Shown: positions 31,549-40,083 of the stretch, piece by piece
How the letters are laid out: every line of letters starts with the position of its first letter
Position numbering within the stretch: position 1 is the first letter of the stretch
Source of the DNA: Nocardioides okcheonensis
Lineage (GTDB): Bacteria > Actinomycetota > Actinomycetes > Propionibacteriales > Nocardioidaceae
Reading direction: 5' to 3'
Length of the DNA: 64,000 nt
Assembly (NCBI RefSeq): GCF_020991065.1
Contig: NZ_CP087710.1
Location: forward strand, 2,480,001 to 2,544,000
Notes under the pieces: model-generated
Told to the model about the DNA's origin: nothing
Seen by the model: the letters and a program-made list of their open reading frames with translations, nothing else
The model's database searches: none
Translations under genes and position numbers: made by a program

Positions 31549-31618
31549 GTCCAACAGGTGTGTCCTGCGTCACCCGCCCCGAATGCGGATCGTGGGCGCG
31601 GGGCGAGAGGATGGGTAC

Positions 31619-32233
31619 GTGGCGATCGAAGGTGGGCTCGACGAACGGCCCGACGAGGCCGTCGACCTGCTGAGCCTCGACGAGCTGACCGAGCGCACGG
31701 GCGTGAGCGCCCGCAACGTCCGGTTCTACGCCTCGCGCGGCCTCGTGCCCCCGCCCGTGCGCCGCGGCCGCTCGGGCTACTACGGCCCCGACCACGTCGC
31801 CCGGCTCGAGCTGGTCCGCGAGCTGCAGGGCCACGGGTTCACGCTGTCGGCGATCGAGCGCTACGTCGAGCAGATCCCCGCCACCGCGACGCCGTCCGAC
31901 ATCGCCCGCCACCTCTCGCTCCTCGCGCCGGTCACCGGCGACCGCGAGGTTGACGTCTCGGGAGACCTGTCCGGGATGGGCATCTCCCCCGAGGCCGCCG
32001 AGGCGGTGGCCGAGGTCTACGCCGAGCACGGGCGGCAGGTCGCCGAGGAGCTCTCGGAGATCGTCCGCACCAAGGTCTGGCCGCAGTTCCGCGAGGCGGG
32101 CTACACCGCCGAGCAGCTGCGCGAGTTCATCCACCGGCTCAAGCCGCTGACCATCGCCGGCCTGGTGACGGCCTACGAGCAGGCCATCGACGAGAGCCAG
32201 GCGGCCTACGACAGGCGCGCCCCCACGCGATGA
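31619..32233 (+). CDS. MerR-family transcription regulator
   Basis: Regulator of 204 residues. N-terminal MerR winged helix at about 20-90: LTERTGVSARNVRFYASRGLV, then the second helix-turn-helix LELVRELQGHGFTLSAIERYVE. The C-terminal part (about 100-200) is long and helical, without the Cys pattern of metal sensors, so an organic ligand such as an acyl-CoA is more likely. GTG at 31619 is preceded by GAGGAT and a 6-base spacer (leaderless); an ATG 12 codons earlier is less likely. It faces the thiolase-fadB genes across a perfect palindrome and probably controls them. Confidence 0.85.
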   Translation: MAIEGGLDERPDEAVDLLSLDELTERTGVSARNVRFYASRGLVPPPVRRGRSGYYGPDHVARLELVRELQGHGFTLSAIERYVEQIPATATPSDIARHLSLLAPVTGDREVDVSGDLSGMGISPEAAEAVAEVYAEHGRQVAEELSEIVRTKVWPQFREAGYTAEQLREFIHRLKPLTIAGLVTAYEQAIDESQAAYDRRAPTR

Positions 32234-32240
32234 GCCGCCG

Positions 32241-33563
32241 ATGACGACCGGCGTCGTCTACCTCCTCCTCGGCCTGGCCCTGCTGCTCGCGATCGTCCTC
32301 CCGCAGGTCACCCGCCGCATCGCGATCTCCCCGCCGATGGTCCTCGTGGCCGTCGGCATGCTGATCGGGCTGCTGCCGGTCGCCGACACCGTGAGCCTGG
32401 ACCCGCAGGACCACCGCACCGTCGTCACCCACGTCACCGAGTTCACCGTGCTGGTGTCGCTGATGGGCGTCGGGCTGGCCATCGACCGGCACTTCCACGT
32501 CGGGTCCTGGTGGTCGTGGCGCAAGTGGTCCCCGGTGTGGCGGCTGCTCGCCGTCACCATGCCGCTCACGATCGGCGCGATGGCGCTCCTCGGGTGGTGG
32601 GCCGCCGGCCTCGCGCCCGCGGTCGCCCTGCTGCTCGGCGCGGTGCTCGCCCCCACCGACCCGGTCCTCGCCTCCGACGTGCAGGTCGGCGAGCCGCTCA
32701 CCGACGACCTCGAGCCGTCCGAGGGCGGGGACGCGCCGGAGGAGGACGACGACATCCGGTTCTCCCTCACCGCCGAGGCGGGCATGAACGACGGGCTCGC
32801 CTTCCCGTTCGTGCACCTCGCGCTGCTGCTGCTGGCCGGCGGCTTCACGCTGGCCGACGCCGGCGCCTGGTTCGGCTGGTACGTCGTCGGCAAGATCGCG
32901 CTCGGCGTGCTCGTCGGCGTGGTCGCCGGCCGGCTGCTGGGCCGCCAGGCGTTCCGTGCGCGCAGCGACAACCTCCGCCTCGCCGACCGCGGCGAGCCCC
33001 TGCTGGCGCTGGCGGCGCTGATGGCGGCCTACGGGGGCGCCGAGGTCGTGGGCGGCTACGGCTTCCTCGCGGTCTTCGTCTGCGCGACCACCCTGCGTGC
33101 CTCCGAGCGCGGCCACGCCTACCAGCGCGCCATGCACGCCGTGGTCGACCGCCTCGAGCGGCTGATGACGCTGCTGGTGCTGCTCGTGCTGGGGATGGCG
33201 ATGACCCAGGGCCTGCTGGAGCACCTCGACTGGCGCGGGGTGGTGCTCACCCTCGCGCTGCTCCTCGTCGTGCGCCCGCTCGTCGGCTGGCTCTCGGTGA
33301 GCGTGGCCGCCCGCGACGAGCACCTCGACGGCGGCCTCGACCGGGGCGAGCGGCTCGCGGTCGCCTTCTTCGGCGTCCGCGGCGTCGGCTCGCTGTACTA
33401 CCTCGCGTACGCCACCTCCCACGAGGACGTGCCGGGCGAGGACTGGCTGTGGTCCACCGTCGCGTTCGCCGTCATCGCCTCCGTGCTGCTGCACGGGGTG
33501 ACGGCGACCCCGGCCATGTCGCGCCTCGACGCCCGACGGCGGGTGGCGCACTCGTCGGGATGA
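32241..33563 (+). CDS. CPA1-type sodium/proton antiporter
   Basis: Integral membrane antiporter, 440 residues, with about eleven to twelve membrane helices, exchanging Na+ (or K+) for H+. Family landmarks: LLLGAVLAPTDPVLASDVQVG (about 132-152, the TDPV transport motif), FSLTAEAGMNDGLAFPFVHLAL (about 173-194, the ND ion site) and FFGVRGVGSLYYLAYA (about 374-389). A short acidic stretch (GGDAPEEDDD) precedes the ND motif in a cytoplasmic loop. Starts eight bases after the MerR stop on the same strand, so it may be read through from it, but the functions are not obviously related. Confidence 0.9.
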   Translation: MTTGVVYLLLGLALLLAIVLPQVTRRIAISPPMVLVAVGMLIGLLPVADTVSLDPQDHRTVVTHVTEFTVLVSLMGVGLAIDRHFHVGSWWSWRKWSPVWRLLAVTMPLTIGAMALLGWWAAGLAPAVALLLGAVLAPTDPVLASDVQVGEPLTDDLEPSEGGDAPEEDDDIRFSLTAEAGMNDGLAFPFVHLALLLLAGGFTLADAGAWFGWYVVGKIALGVLVGVVAGRLLGRQAFRARSDNLRLADRGEPLLALAALMAAYGGAEVVGGYGFLAVFVCATTLRASERGHAYQRAMHAVVDRLERLMTLLVLLVLGMAMTQGLLEHLDWRGVVLTLALLLVVRPLVGWLSVSVAARDEHLDGGLDRGERLAVAFFGVRGVGSLYYLAYATSHEDVPGEDWLWSTVAFAVIASVLLHGVTATPAMSRLDARRRVAHSSG

Positions 33564-33598
33564 GGCGGTCCTGCGGACCCGGCTGAGAGAGTGGTGGC

Positions 33599-34507
33599 AT
33601 GCCCACTGTTCTCGTCACCGGCGCCACCGGCTTCATCGGGCGCCGCCTGGTCCCTGCCCTGGTCGAGGACGGCCACGACGTGCGTGCCATGACGCGCCGC
33701 CCGGAGTCCTACGACGGTCCGGGCGAGGCCGTCGGCGCCGACGTGATGGACCCGGCGTCGCTGACCGCGGCACTGGAGGGCGTGGACGTCGCGATCTACC
33801 TCGTGCACTCCCTCGACGACCCCGACTTCGAGCGCAAGGACGCCGAGGCGGCGCGCAACTTCAGCAGGGCGGCGTCGGACGCCGGTCTCCAGCAGATCGT
33901 CTACATGGGCGGACTGGGCGACGATTCCGAGGAGCTGTCGGCCCACCTGCGCTCGCGCCGCGAGGTCGAGGGCCTGCTGGGCGGCGACGGGGTCCCGGTC
34001 ACGGTGCTGCGCGCGGCGATCGTCGTCGGCCACGGCGGCATCTCGTGGGAGCTCACCCGCCAGCTGGTGAAGAACCTCCCCGCCATGGTCGTCCCGAAGT
34101 GGGTCGGCACCCGCACCCAGCCGATCGCCATCGACGACGTGGTCCGCTACCTCGCAGGCGTGGTCGGCCAGCAGGAGGCCCACGGCCGGGTCTTCGAGAT
34201 CGGCGGGCCGGAGACGCTGACCTACCGCGAGATGCTCCAGGGCGTGGCGCTGGCGATGAACGGCCGCAAGCTCCCGATCGTCGTCCTGCCCCTCCTCACC
34301 CCCGGCTTGTCGTCGCGCTGGCTGGCGCTGGTCACCGACGTCGACGTCACCACCGGCCGCAACCTGATCGACTCGATGTCGACCGAGGTCGTCGTGAAGG
34401 ACACCTCGATCCGCGACGTGGTGCCGGGCGACCCGCTGACCTACCGCGAGGCCGTGCGCCGGGCGCTGGCCGAGCGGGCCGAGGCGCAGGCGGCCGGGAC
34501 CCTCTAG
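33599..34507 (+). CDS. NAD(P)-binding epimerase/NmrA-like protein
   Basis: Atypical short-chain dehydrogenase of 302 residues. Rossmann motif VTGATGFIGRRLVPAL at 6-21, then VDVAIYLVHSL and the QIVYMGGLGDD segment in place of the usual YxxxK catalytic pair, as in NmrA/complex-I NDUFA9-like members that bind NAD(P)H without a classical reaction. C-terminal part contains a substrate-like region (GGPETLTYREMLQGVALAM). Possible roles: NADPH sensing or quinone/lipid reductase accessory; not resolved. ATG at 33599 has GAGAGT six bases upstream (leaderless). Confidence 0.8.
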   Translation: MPTVLVTGATGFIGRRLVPALVEDGHDVRAMTRRPESYDGPGEAVGADVMDPASLTAALEGVDVAIYLVHSLDDPDFERKDAEAARNFSRAASDAGLQQIVYMGGLGDDSEELSAHLRSRREVEGLLGGDGVPVTVLRAAIVVGHGGISWELTRQLVKNLPAMVVPKWVGTRTQPIAIDDVVRYLAGVVGQQEAHGRVFEIGGPETLTYREMLQGVALAMNGRKLPIVVLPLLTPGLSSRWLALVTDVDVTTGRNLIDSMSTEVVVKDTSIRDVVPGDPLTYREAVRRALAERAEAQAAGTL

Positions 34508-34517
34508 GCCGGAGCCG

Positions 34518-35201
34518 TCAGAACAGCAGCGGCAGCAGGAAGAGCATCGACAGCGACCAGGTGATGTGGGTCAGGATCGGCGCGAGGATGCCGCCGCTGG
34601 CCCGACGCTCGAGCCCGCAGACCGCCCCGAGGACGATGGCGGCGAAGCCGAGCATCACGTTGCCGGTCGCCAGCGTCGCGACGACGTAGGCCAGGGTCGT
34701 CCACAGCACCGGGTGCCGCGGGATCGCGGCGTACATCGCGCCGCGGAAGAACAGCTCCTCGGCGATGCCGTTGACGAAGGTGATGACGGCCAGGACGGTG
34801 AGCGAGCCCTCGTCGGCGTAGGCCAGCACCGAGCTGACGTAGTCGGCGAGCGGGTCGATCTCGCGCACCACGAGCGAGCCGAGGACGAACACCCCCACGA
34901 GCAGCAGGCCGAGCAGGACCGGCGCGACCACCGGGCGCACGAACGCCTCCCCCTCGGCGATCCGGCCCAGGTGGAGCCGGCCGGAGAGGAACGCCCCCGC
35001 CGCCCAGACGCCGGCCAGCACGACCGCGGCGACGTAGAAGGTGCCGCCGCCGGGCTCGAGCCGCAGCGACCAGCCGAGGATCGCGGCACCGACCAGGACG
35101 ACGACCGCCGCGACCATCTGCCGCCTGCGGAACGCCGTGTCGCTGTCGCGCTGGTCGCGCGGGACCACGTCCCACAGCGAGCGCCGGATCCAGGTGCGCA
35201 T
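34518..35201 (-). CDS. CPBP-family intramembrane metalloprotease
   Basis: Membrane-embedded CAAX-protease/bacteriocin-processing-type (Abi) protein, 227 residues, with about six hydrophobic segments. The conserved motif EExxxR is seen as EELFFR (E148, E149, R153) and a second-motif His as H212 in ILTHITWS. Such enzymes process prenylated or membrane peptides and may give self-immunity to bacteriocins; no peptide gene is evident nearby. ATG at 35201 is seven bases after TAGAGT on the minus strand, so a leaderless start is likely. It converges with the NAD(P)-binding gene. Confidence 0.82.
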   Translation of the reverse strand: MRTWIRRSLWDVVPRDQRDSDTAFRRRQMVAAVVVLVGAAILGWSLRLEPGGGTFYVAAVVLAGVWAAGAFLSGRLHLGRIAEGEAFVRPVVAPVLLGLLLVGVFVLGSLVVREIDPLADYVSSVLAYADEGSLTVLAVITFVNGIAEELFFRGAMYAAIPRHPVLWTTLAYVVATLATGNVMLGFAAIVLGAVCGLERRASGGILAPILTHITWSLSMLFLLPLLF

Positions 35202-35208
35202 GAGCACC

Positions 35209-35214
35209 ACTCTA
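35209..35214 (-). promoter_or_regulatory. -10 element TAGAGT of a leaderless gene
   Basis: TAGAGT on the minus strand with a 7-base spacer to the CPBP start at 35201. It is in the 20-base gap after the ligase gene. Confidence 0.45.
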
Positions 35215-35221
35215 GGAAGCC

Positions 35222-36352
35222 TCACTCGCCCACCGTGATCCGGCTCAGCCGGACCACCGCCCGCGACAGGGCGTCCTCGTCGTCGGGGCCGGCGGCGTCG
35301 AGCAGCTCGCGCTGGCGCCGCGCGCCGGTGCCGTCGTCGAGCAGCCGGGAGAGGCCGCGCGACACGTGGTCGTGGTCGCCGGTGTCGTGCAGCGCGTCGC
35401 CGACGTGGTCGAGCAGCGTCGCGAGCACGTCGGCCGCGGGGCGGCTCGTGCCGCTCGGCGGGTCGACCAGCTCGCCGGCCAGGCCGTGCCGCCCGGCCTT
35501 CCAGCCGGCCAGCCGCAGGATCGGCGCCGGCACGTCGAGGGGCTCGACTCCCTCGGCCCACTCGCGCGCGGCGGTCTCGACCAGGGCGCGCGACAGGGCC
35601 GCGACCAGCACCGCGTCGCGCACGTCGAGGCACACGTCGGCGGTGCGGATCTCGACCGTCGGGTGCAGCGCCGACAGCCGTGCGTCGGAGTAGACCATCG
35701 CCTCGTCGAGCGGCACGCCCGTGGCGAGCATCGCGTCGACGTAGCGTCGGTAGGCGTCGGGCGACCCGAGCACGGGCAGCGGGCCCGCGCTGGGCCAGCG
35801 CATCTGCATCTGCCAGCGATAGCTCTCGTGGGCGGTGTCGACCGACTGCGACCACGGCGAGTTCGCGCTGATCGCGAGGAGGAGCGGCACCCACGCCCGG
35901 ATCCGGTCGAGCACGCCGACGCCCTCGTCGGGCCCGGACACGTCGACGTGGACGTGGCAGCCGCACACCAGCTGCTCGGCCATCATCAGCCCGTAGCGGT
36001 GGGCCATCGCGTCGTAGCGGTCGCTGCGCTCGACCGAGCTGTCCCCGGCGAGCGGGGACGTGCCCGACGCGAGCACCCGGGCGCCGACCTCGAGGGCCGC
36101 GGTGCGCGTCCGCTCGCGCCAGGCGCGCAGGGCGTGGTCGAGCGCGGGCAGGCTCTCCAGCGGCGGGGTGTCGGTCTCGACCTGCGTCTTGTGCAGCTCG
36201 TGGCCGAGGGAGCCGCCGCGGCCGTCGCTCGGCGCGGGGGCCGCGGCCTCACGCGCCTGCGCGGCGCGGACCACCTCGCGGGCGAGGTTGCGGGGCCGGC
36301 CGGTCCTGGCGTCGACGAGGAGCAGCTCCTCCTCGACCCCCATGCTGCGCAT
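35222..36352 (-). CDS. YbdK-type carboxylate-amine ligase (glutamate-cysteine ligase-like)
   Basis: GCS2-family ATP-dependent ligase, 376 residues, related to plant/bacterial glutamate-cysteine ligase. Typical elements: SMGVEEELLLVDARTG at the N-terminus (substrate and Mg sites), HKTQVETDTP (about 74-83), CGCHVHVDVSGP (about 150-161) and HPTVEIRTADVCLD (about 250-263). YbdK has weak glutamate-cysteine ligase activity in vitro; in mycothiol-using actinobacteria its true substrate is not known. ATG at 36352 lies after TTGGAT with a 6-base spacer (leaderless). A hairpin separates it from the helicase gene upstream. Confidence 0.85.
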   Translation of the reverse strand: MRSMGVEEELLLVDARTGRPRNLAREVVRAAQAREAAAPAPSDGRGGSLGHELHKTQVETDTPPLESLPALDHALRAWRERTRTAALEVGARVLASGTSPLAGDSSVERSDRYDAMAHRYGLMMAEQLVCGCHVHVDVSGPDEGVGVLDRIRAWVPLLLAISANSPWSQSVDTAHESYRWQMQMRWPSAGPLPVLGSPDAYRRYVDAMLATGVPLDEAMVYSDARLSALHPTVEIRTADVCLDVRDAVLVAALSRALVETAAREWAEGVEPLDVPAPILRLAGWKAGRHGLAGELVDPPSGTSRPAADVLATLLDHVGDALHDTGDHDHVSRGLSRLLDDGTGARRQRELLDAAGPDDEDALSRAVVRLSRITVGE

Positions 36353-36364
36353 GCGTCGATCCAA

Positions 36365-36419
36365 GCACCCGGGCCCGCACCCGCACCCCATCCCTGGGGG
36401 CACGGGTCGGGCCCGGTGC
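36365..36419 (-). terminator. Terminator-like hairpin after the helicase gene
   Basis: GCACCCGGGCCCG (36365-36377) pairs with CGGGCCCGGTGC (36408-36419) with one bulge. Placed just 3' of the helicase stop and upstream of the YbdK gene. No U tract follows. Confidence 0.5.
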
Positions 36420-36421
36420 GA

Positions 36422-37969
36422 TCAGTCGGTTCGCTCAGCGGCGACCGCTGAACGACGCGGCGCTGTGGCCACCGCCGCTGCGCGAGCCCTGGCCGGACTG
36501 GCTGGACTGGCCGCCCTGGCCGCCACGCTGCGGCGACGACGGTTGCCGCCGCCGCTGGGGGCGCCACCGCCGGACGGGCCGCCCGAGCGGCGGCGCTGGC
36601 CGCCGCCGTTGGAGCCGCCGTTGGAGCCGCCCTTCGAGCCGCCCGAGCCGGGCGTCTCGCTCGTGTAGGTGGTCGGGTTGCCGCGGCGCGACTGGCCGTT
36701 GGTCGCACCGGACCGGCGGGCGCGCTTGCGCTGGGCGTTGGCGCCGTTGGAGCGGCCGCCACCACCGGTGGACGCGGGCGCCTCGACGACGAGACCGCCG
36801 GGCACGAGGGTCCGCTCGCCGGGGGCGAGCTGGGCGAGGACCGGGTGGTCGGTGCCGTGGACCTTGGTCGTGGTCGGCTTGATGCCGGCCTGGCGGGTCA
36901 GGTCGCGCACGTCGCGCACCTGCTCGTCGGTCATCAGGGTGATGACGGTGCCCTCGTTGCCGGCGCGCGCCGTACGGCCCGAGCGGTGCAGGTAGGCCTT
37001 GTGCTCGACCGGCGGGTCGGCGTGGACGACGAGCGAGACGTCGTCGACGTGGATGCCGCGCGCCGCGATGTCGGTGGCGACCAGCGTCGTCGCGGTGCCC
37101 GCGTGGAACGCCTCCATGTTGCGGGTGCGGGCGTTCTGCGACAGGTTGCCGTGCAGCTCGACGCTGGGCACGCCCGACTTGTTGAGCTGGCGGGCGAGAG
37201 CCTTGGCGCCGTACTTGGTGCGGGTGAAGACCACCGTGCGCCCGGGGGCGCTGGTGAGGTCGACCAGCACCGGCACCCGCTGCTCGCGGGAGAGGTGCAG
37301 CACGTGGTGGTGCATGGTGGCCACCGGCGACTGCGCCGAGTCGGCCTCGTGGGTGACCGCGTCGGTGAGGAAGCGCTTCACCAGCACGTCGATCGCCTTG
37401 TCGAGCGTGGCCGAGAAGAGCATCCGCTGGCCCGACTGCGGGGTCTTGTCCATGATCCGGCGCACGCCGGGCAGGAAGCCGAGGTCGGCCATGTGGTCGG
37501 CCTCGTCGAGGACGGTGATCTCGACCGCGGACAGGTCGGCGTAGCCCTGCTGCATGAGGTCCTCGAGCCGGCCGGGGCAGGCGATGACGATGTCGACGCC
37601 CTTCTTGAGCGCGGTGACCTGCGGGTTCTGGCCGACGCCGCCGAAGACGGTGCGGGTGGTGAGGCCGGTGGCCTTGGCCAGCGGCGCGAGGGAGGCCTCG
37701 ATCTGGCCGACCAGCTCGCGGGTCGGGGCGAGGATCAGCGCGCGCGGCTTGCGCGGCATGGCCGGCAGCTTGGACGCGTCGAGGCGGGCGACCAGCGGCA
37801 GGAGGAAGCCGTAGGTCTTCCCGGAGCCGGTGCGGCCGCGGCCGAGGACGTCGCGGCCGGCGAGGCTGTCGGGCAGCGTCGCGGCCTGGATCGGGGTGGG
37901 GGTGGTGATGCCCTGCTGGTCCAGCACGCGGACGAGCGAGGAGGGAACGCCGAGGTCGGCGAAGGTCAT
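36422..37969 (-). CDS. DEAD-box ATP-dependent RNA helicase (RhlE/CshA-like)
   Basis: RNA helicase, 515 residues as read. Q motif TTPTPIQ (22-28), Walker A GRTGSGKT (45-52), PTRELVGQ, DEAD box (154-157), SAT (185-187), and in the second RecA domain VVFTRTK, ATDIAARG and HRSGRTARAG. The tail (about 420-515) is basic and low-complexity (Gly/Arg/Ser/Asn), typical for RNA-binding tails. The last 35 residues become Ala/Arg-rich with no Gly, whereas a one-base shift near 36528-36540 restores a GGQGGQSSQSGQ-type tail ending AASFSGRR with stop at 36435; a frameshift is suspected. Start ATG 37969 is preceded by a leader of about 140 bases. Role: RNA unwinding in ribosome assembly or cold adaptation. 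Confidence 0.9.
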   Translation of the reverse strand: MTFADLGVPSSLVRVLDQQGITTPTPIQAATLPDSLAGRDVLGRGRTGSGKTYGFLLPLVARLDASKLPAMPRKPRALILAPTRELVGQIEASLAPLAKATGLTTRTVFGGVGQNPQVTALKKGVDIVIACPGRLEDLMQQGYADLSAVEITVLDEADHMADLGFLPGVRRIMDKTPQSGQRMLFSATLDKAIDVLVKRFLTDAVTHEADSAQSPVATMHHHVLHLSREQRVPVLVDLTSAPGRTVVFTRTKYGAKALARQLNKSGVPSVELHGNLSQNARTRNMEAFHAGTATTLVATDIAARGIHVDDVSLVVHADPPVEHKAYLHRSGRTARAGNEGTVITLMTDEQVRDVRDLTRQAGIKPTTTKVHGTDHPVLAQLAPGERTLVPGGLVVEAPASTGGGGRSNGANAQRKRARRSGATNGQSRRGNPTTYTSETPGSGGSKGGSNGGSNGGGQRRRSGGPSGGGAPSGGGNRRRRSVAARAASPASPARARAAAVATAPRRSAVAAERTD

Positions 37970-38165
37970 GTGACTGCTTTCGGTTGGCGTCTCGCCACCG
38001 TGTGCCGCGGCCCGTGGGCCAGGCGGCGTACGTGCCCCTGTCTGGGGAAGGGGGCGCCGGGGCGTCCACCTGCGCCCGGGGCAAGACCGGCCGGGCGTCT
38101 GTGGACCCAACGCTATCGGCCCGCGCACCCTTCCCGTGAATCGCGCCGGGTGTGATCCGCGCGCC
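37970..38165 (-). promoter_or_regulatory. Promoter and long 5' leader of the helicase gene
   Basis: No gene is seen here. TAGCGT on the minus strand (38110-38115) is a good -10 element and would give a 5' untranslated leader of about 135 bases, unusual in this leaderless-rich window. The leader is GC-rich with several short inverted repeats, in keeping with structure-controlled cold-shock-type helicase expression. The latter is inference. Confidence 0.45.
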
Positions 38166-38570
38166 TCAGACGCAGCAGGTGGTCTCCACGACCGCCTCGG
38201 CCGGGGCGTCGTCGGTGATCGTGTAGACCTCCCAGCGCTCGCCGTCCGGGGTGCCCTGCACCCAGAACTTGTCCTGCTTGGCGTAGCAGCAGGTGGTGTC
38301 GCGCTCCTCCGTGGTGGCGAAGCCGGCCGCCGCGAGCCGGGTGAGCTCGGCGTCGACGGTGTCGACGGTGTCGACCTCGACGCCGAGGTGGTTGATGCTC
38401 CCGCCCTGCCCGCGGTTCTCGACCAGGACCAGCTTGAGCGGCGGCTCGGCGACCGCAAAGTTGGCGTAGCCCGGACGCACCTTGTGCGGCCCGGTGCCGA
38501 AGAGCGTGGAGTAGAAGGCGATCGACGTCTCGAGGTCGTCGACGTTGAGGGCCAGCTGGAGGCGGGACAT
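38166..38570 (-). CDS. arsI: ArsI/CadI-family VOC metalloenzyme (C-As lyase)
   Basis: Type I extradiol-dioxygenase-fold protein, 134 residues, of the ArsI/CadI family that cleaves the carbon-arsenic bond of trivalent methyl- and aromatic arsenicals. Diagnostic features: iron-ligand residues H61 (in INHLGVEVD) and E114 (in GERWEVY), the vicinal Cys pair C94-C95 in TTCCYAKQDKFWV for As(III) binding, and a further C-terminal Cys pair (C132-C133). Divergent to arsR across an operator region. CadI (cadmium-induced) is the other named member, so the substrate range could include Cd, but the arsenic genes alongside favour ArsI. Confidence 0.88.
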   Translation of the reverse strand: MSRLQLALNVDDLETSIAFYSTLFGTGPHKVRPGYANFAVAEPPLKLVLVENRGQGGSINHLGVEVDTVDTVDAELTRLAAAGFATTEERDTTCCYAKQDKFWVQGTPDGERWEVYTITDDAPAEAVVETTCCV

Positions 38571-38594
38571 GGTGGTGCTCCGTTCACATAGATG

Positions 38595-38644
38595 GATGTC
38601 GATGTCCCGAGATTGCCGAAGGCATCGACATCTGTCAATATTGA
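38595..38644. promoter_or_regulatory. ArsR operator region between arsI and arsR
   Basis: Contains a 10-base inverted repeat GATGTCGATG (38595-38604) / CATCGACATC (38623-38632) and a perfect palindrome TCAATATTGA (38635-38644), which resembles ArsR/SmtB sites (ATCAA...TTGAT). AT-rich patch just before the arsR GTG, placed to control both directions. Confidence 0.65.
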
Positions 38645-38647
38645 TCT

Positions 38648-39004
38648 GTGTCGAAGTCCGAGCTGACCCTCACCCCCGTCGAGACGGCCGCCTGCTGCTC
38701 ACCGCTGCTGCGCGAGCCCCTGTCCGCCGAGCGCGCCGAGGGCGTGGCGCCGCTGCTCAAGGCGCTCGCCGACCCCGTACGCCTCCGGCTGGTGTCGATC
38801 GTGGCCGCGAGCGAGGGCGGCGAGGCGTGCGTGTGCGACCTCAACGACGCCTTCGACCTCTCCCAGCCGACGATCAGCCACCACCTCAAGGTGCTGCACG
38901 ACGCCGGGCTGCTCGACCGCTCCAAGCGCGGCGTGTGGGTCTACTACGCCGTGCGCCGCGAGGTCCTCGCCGACCTCGCCGCGCTGATCGGCGGCGAGCG
39001 GTGA
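38648..39004 (+). CDS. arsR: ArsR/SmtB-family arsenic-responsive repressor
   Basis: Winged-helix metalloregulator, 118 residues, which leaves its operator when As(III) binds. The recognition helix region is LSQPTISHHLKVLHDAGLL (71-89). Candidate As(III) ligands are the CVCDL motif at the start of the DNA-binding helices (C61, C63) and the N-terminal pair C16-C17, a combination of sensor sites seen in actinobacterial and Corynebacterium-type ArsR proteins. GTG start at 38648 lies four bases after the operator palindrome, so the transcript is very short-leadered. Its stop overlaps the acr3 GTG (GTGA). Confidence 0.92.
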   Translation: MSKSELTLTPVETAACCSPLLREPLSAERAEGVAPLLKALADPVRLRLVSIVAASEGGEACVCDLNDAFDLSQPTISHHLKVLHDAGLLDRSKRGVWVYYAVRREVLADLAALIGGER

Positions 39005-40083
39005 GCGCGCCGGGCGCCCCGGTGGTGGAGCGGCTCTCCACCCTCGACCGGATGCTGCCGCTCTGGATCGGCCTGGCCATGGTCGGCGGCCTGCTCCTCG
39101 GGCGTGTCGTCCCCGGGCTCGGCGACGCGCTCTCGGCCGTCGAGGTCGACGGGGTCTCGCTCCCGATCGCCCTCGGCCTGCTGGTGATGATGTACCCGGT
39201 CCTGGCCAAGGTCCGCTACGACCGGCTCGACTCCGTCACCTCCGACCGCCGCATGCTGGTCGCCTCCCTCGTCCTCAACTGGGTGCTCGGGCCCGCGCTG
39301 ATGTTCGCGCTGGCCTGGCTGCTGCTGCCCGACCTCCCCGACTACCGCACCGGGCTGATCATCGTCGGCCTGGCCCGCTGCATCGCGATGGTGATCATCT
39401 GGAACGACCTCGCGTGCGGCGACCGTGAGGCCGCGGCCGTGCTGGTCGCCCTCAACTCGGTCTTCCAGGTCATCGCCTTCGCGGGCCTCGGCTGGTTCTA
39501 CCTCGAGGTGCTGCCCGGCTGGCTCGGCCTCGACACGGCCGCGCTCGACGTCTCCGCGTGGCAGATCGCGAAGTCGGTGCTGGTCTTCCTCGGCGTGCCG
39601 CTGCTGCTCGGCTGGGCCTCCCGCACCTGGGGCGAGCGGCTGCGCGGGCGCGAGTGGTACGAGTCGGCGTTCCTGCCGAAGGTCGGCCCGTGGGCACTGA
39701 TCGGCCTGCTCTTCACGATCGTCGTGCTGTTCGCGCTCCAGGGCGAGCAGGTCACCAGCCGCCCGCTCGACGTCGCGCGCATCGCGCTCCCGCTGCTCGC
39801 CTACTTCGCCCTGATGTGGGGCGGCGGCTACGCCCTCGGCCGGGGGCTCGGCATGACCTACGAGCGCACCACCACGCTGGCCTTCACCGCGGCCGGCAAC
39901 AACTTCGAGCTCGCCATCGCGGTCGCCATCGCGACCTTCGGCGTCACCTCCGGCCAGGCGCTGGCCGGGGTGGTCGGCCCCCTCATCGAGGTGCCGGTGC
40001 TCGTCGGGCTGGTCTACGTCAGCCTCGCCCTGCGCGACCGCTTCCCGCACCCCGCCCCCACCCACGAGGAGGTCTCCCGATGA
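39001..40083 (+). CDS. acr3: ACR3-family arsenite efflux permease
   Basis: Membrane carrier expelling arsenite using the proton gradient, 360 residues, with ten predicted helices. Family landmarks: LGLLVMMYPVLAKVRYD (about 59-75), the conserved Cys region LARCIAMVIIWNDLACGD (about 122-139) containing the functional Cys of Acr3, and AFTAAGNNFELAIAVAIATFG (about 295-315). GTG at 39001 overlaps arsR, and the end overlaps arsC (ATGA), so ArsR, pump and reductase are one coupled operon. Confidence 0.93.
   Translation: MSAPGAPVVERLSTLDRMLPLWIGLAMVGGLLLGRVVPGLGDALSAVEVDGVSLPIALGLLVMMYPVLAKVRYDRLDSVTSDRRMLVASLVLNWVLGPALMFALAWLLLPDLPDYRTGLIIVGLARCIAMVIIWNDLACGDREAAAVLVALNSVFQVIAFAGLGWFYLEVLPGWLGLDTAALDVSAWQIAKSVLVFLGVPLLLGWASRTWGERLRGREWYESAFLPKVGPWALIGLLFTIVVLFALQGEQVTSRPLDVARIALPLLAYFALMWGGGYALGRGLGMTYERTTTLAFTAAGNNFELAIAVAIATFGVTSGQALAGVVGPLIEVPVLVGLVYVSLALRDRFPHPAPTHEEVSR

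Noticed and set aside
31583-32233. Earlier ATG start for the MerR gene
   Set aside because: Extra residues lack similarity to MerR N-termini; GTG at 31619 fits the leaderless spacing and family start.
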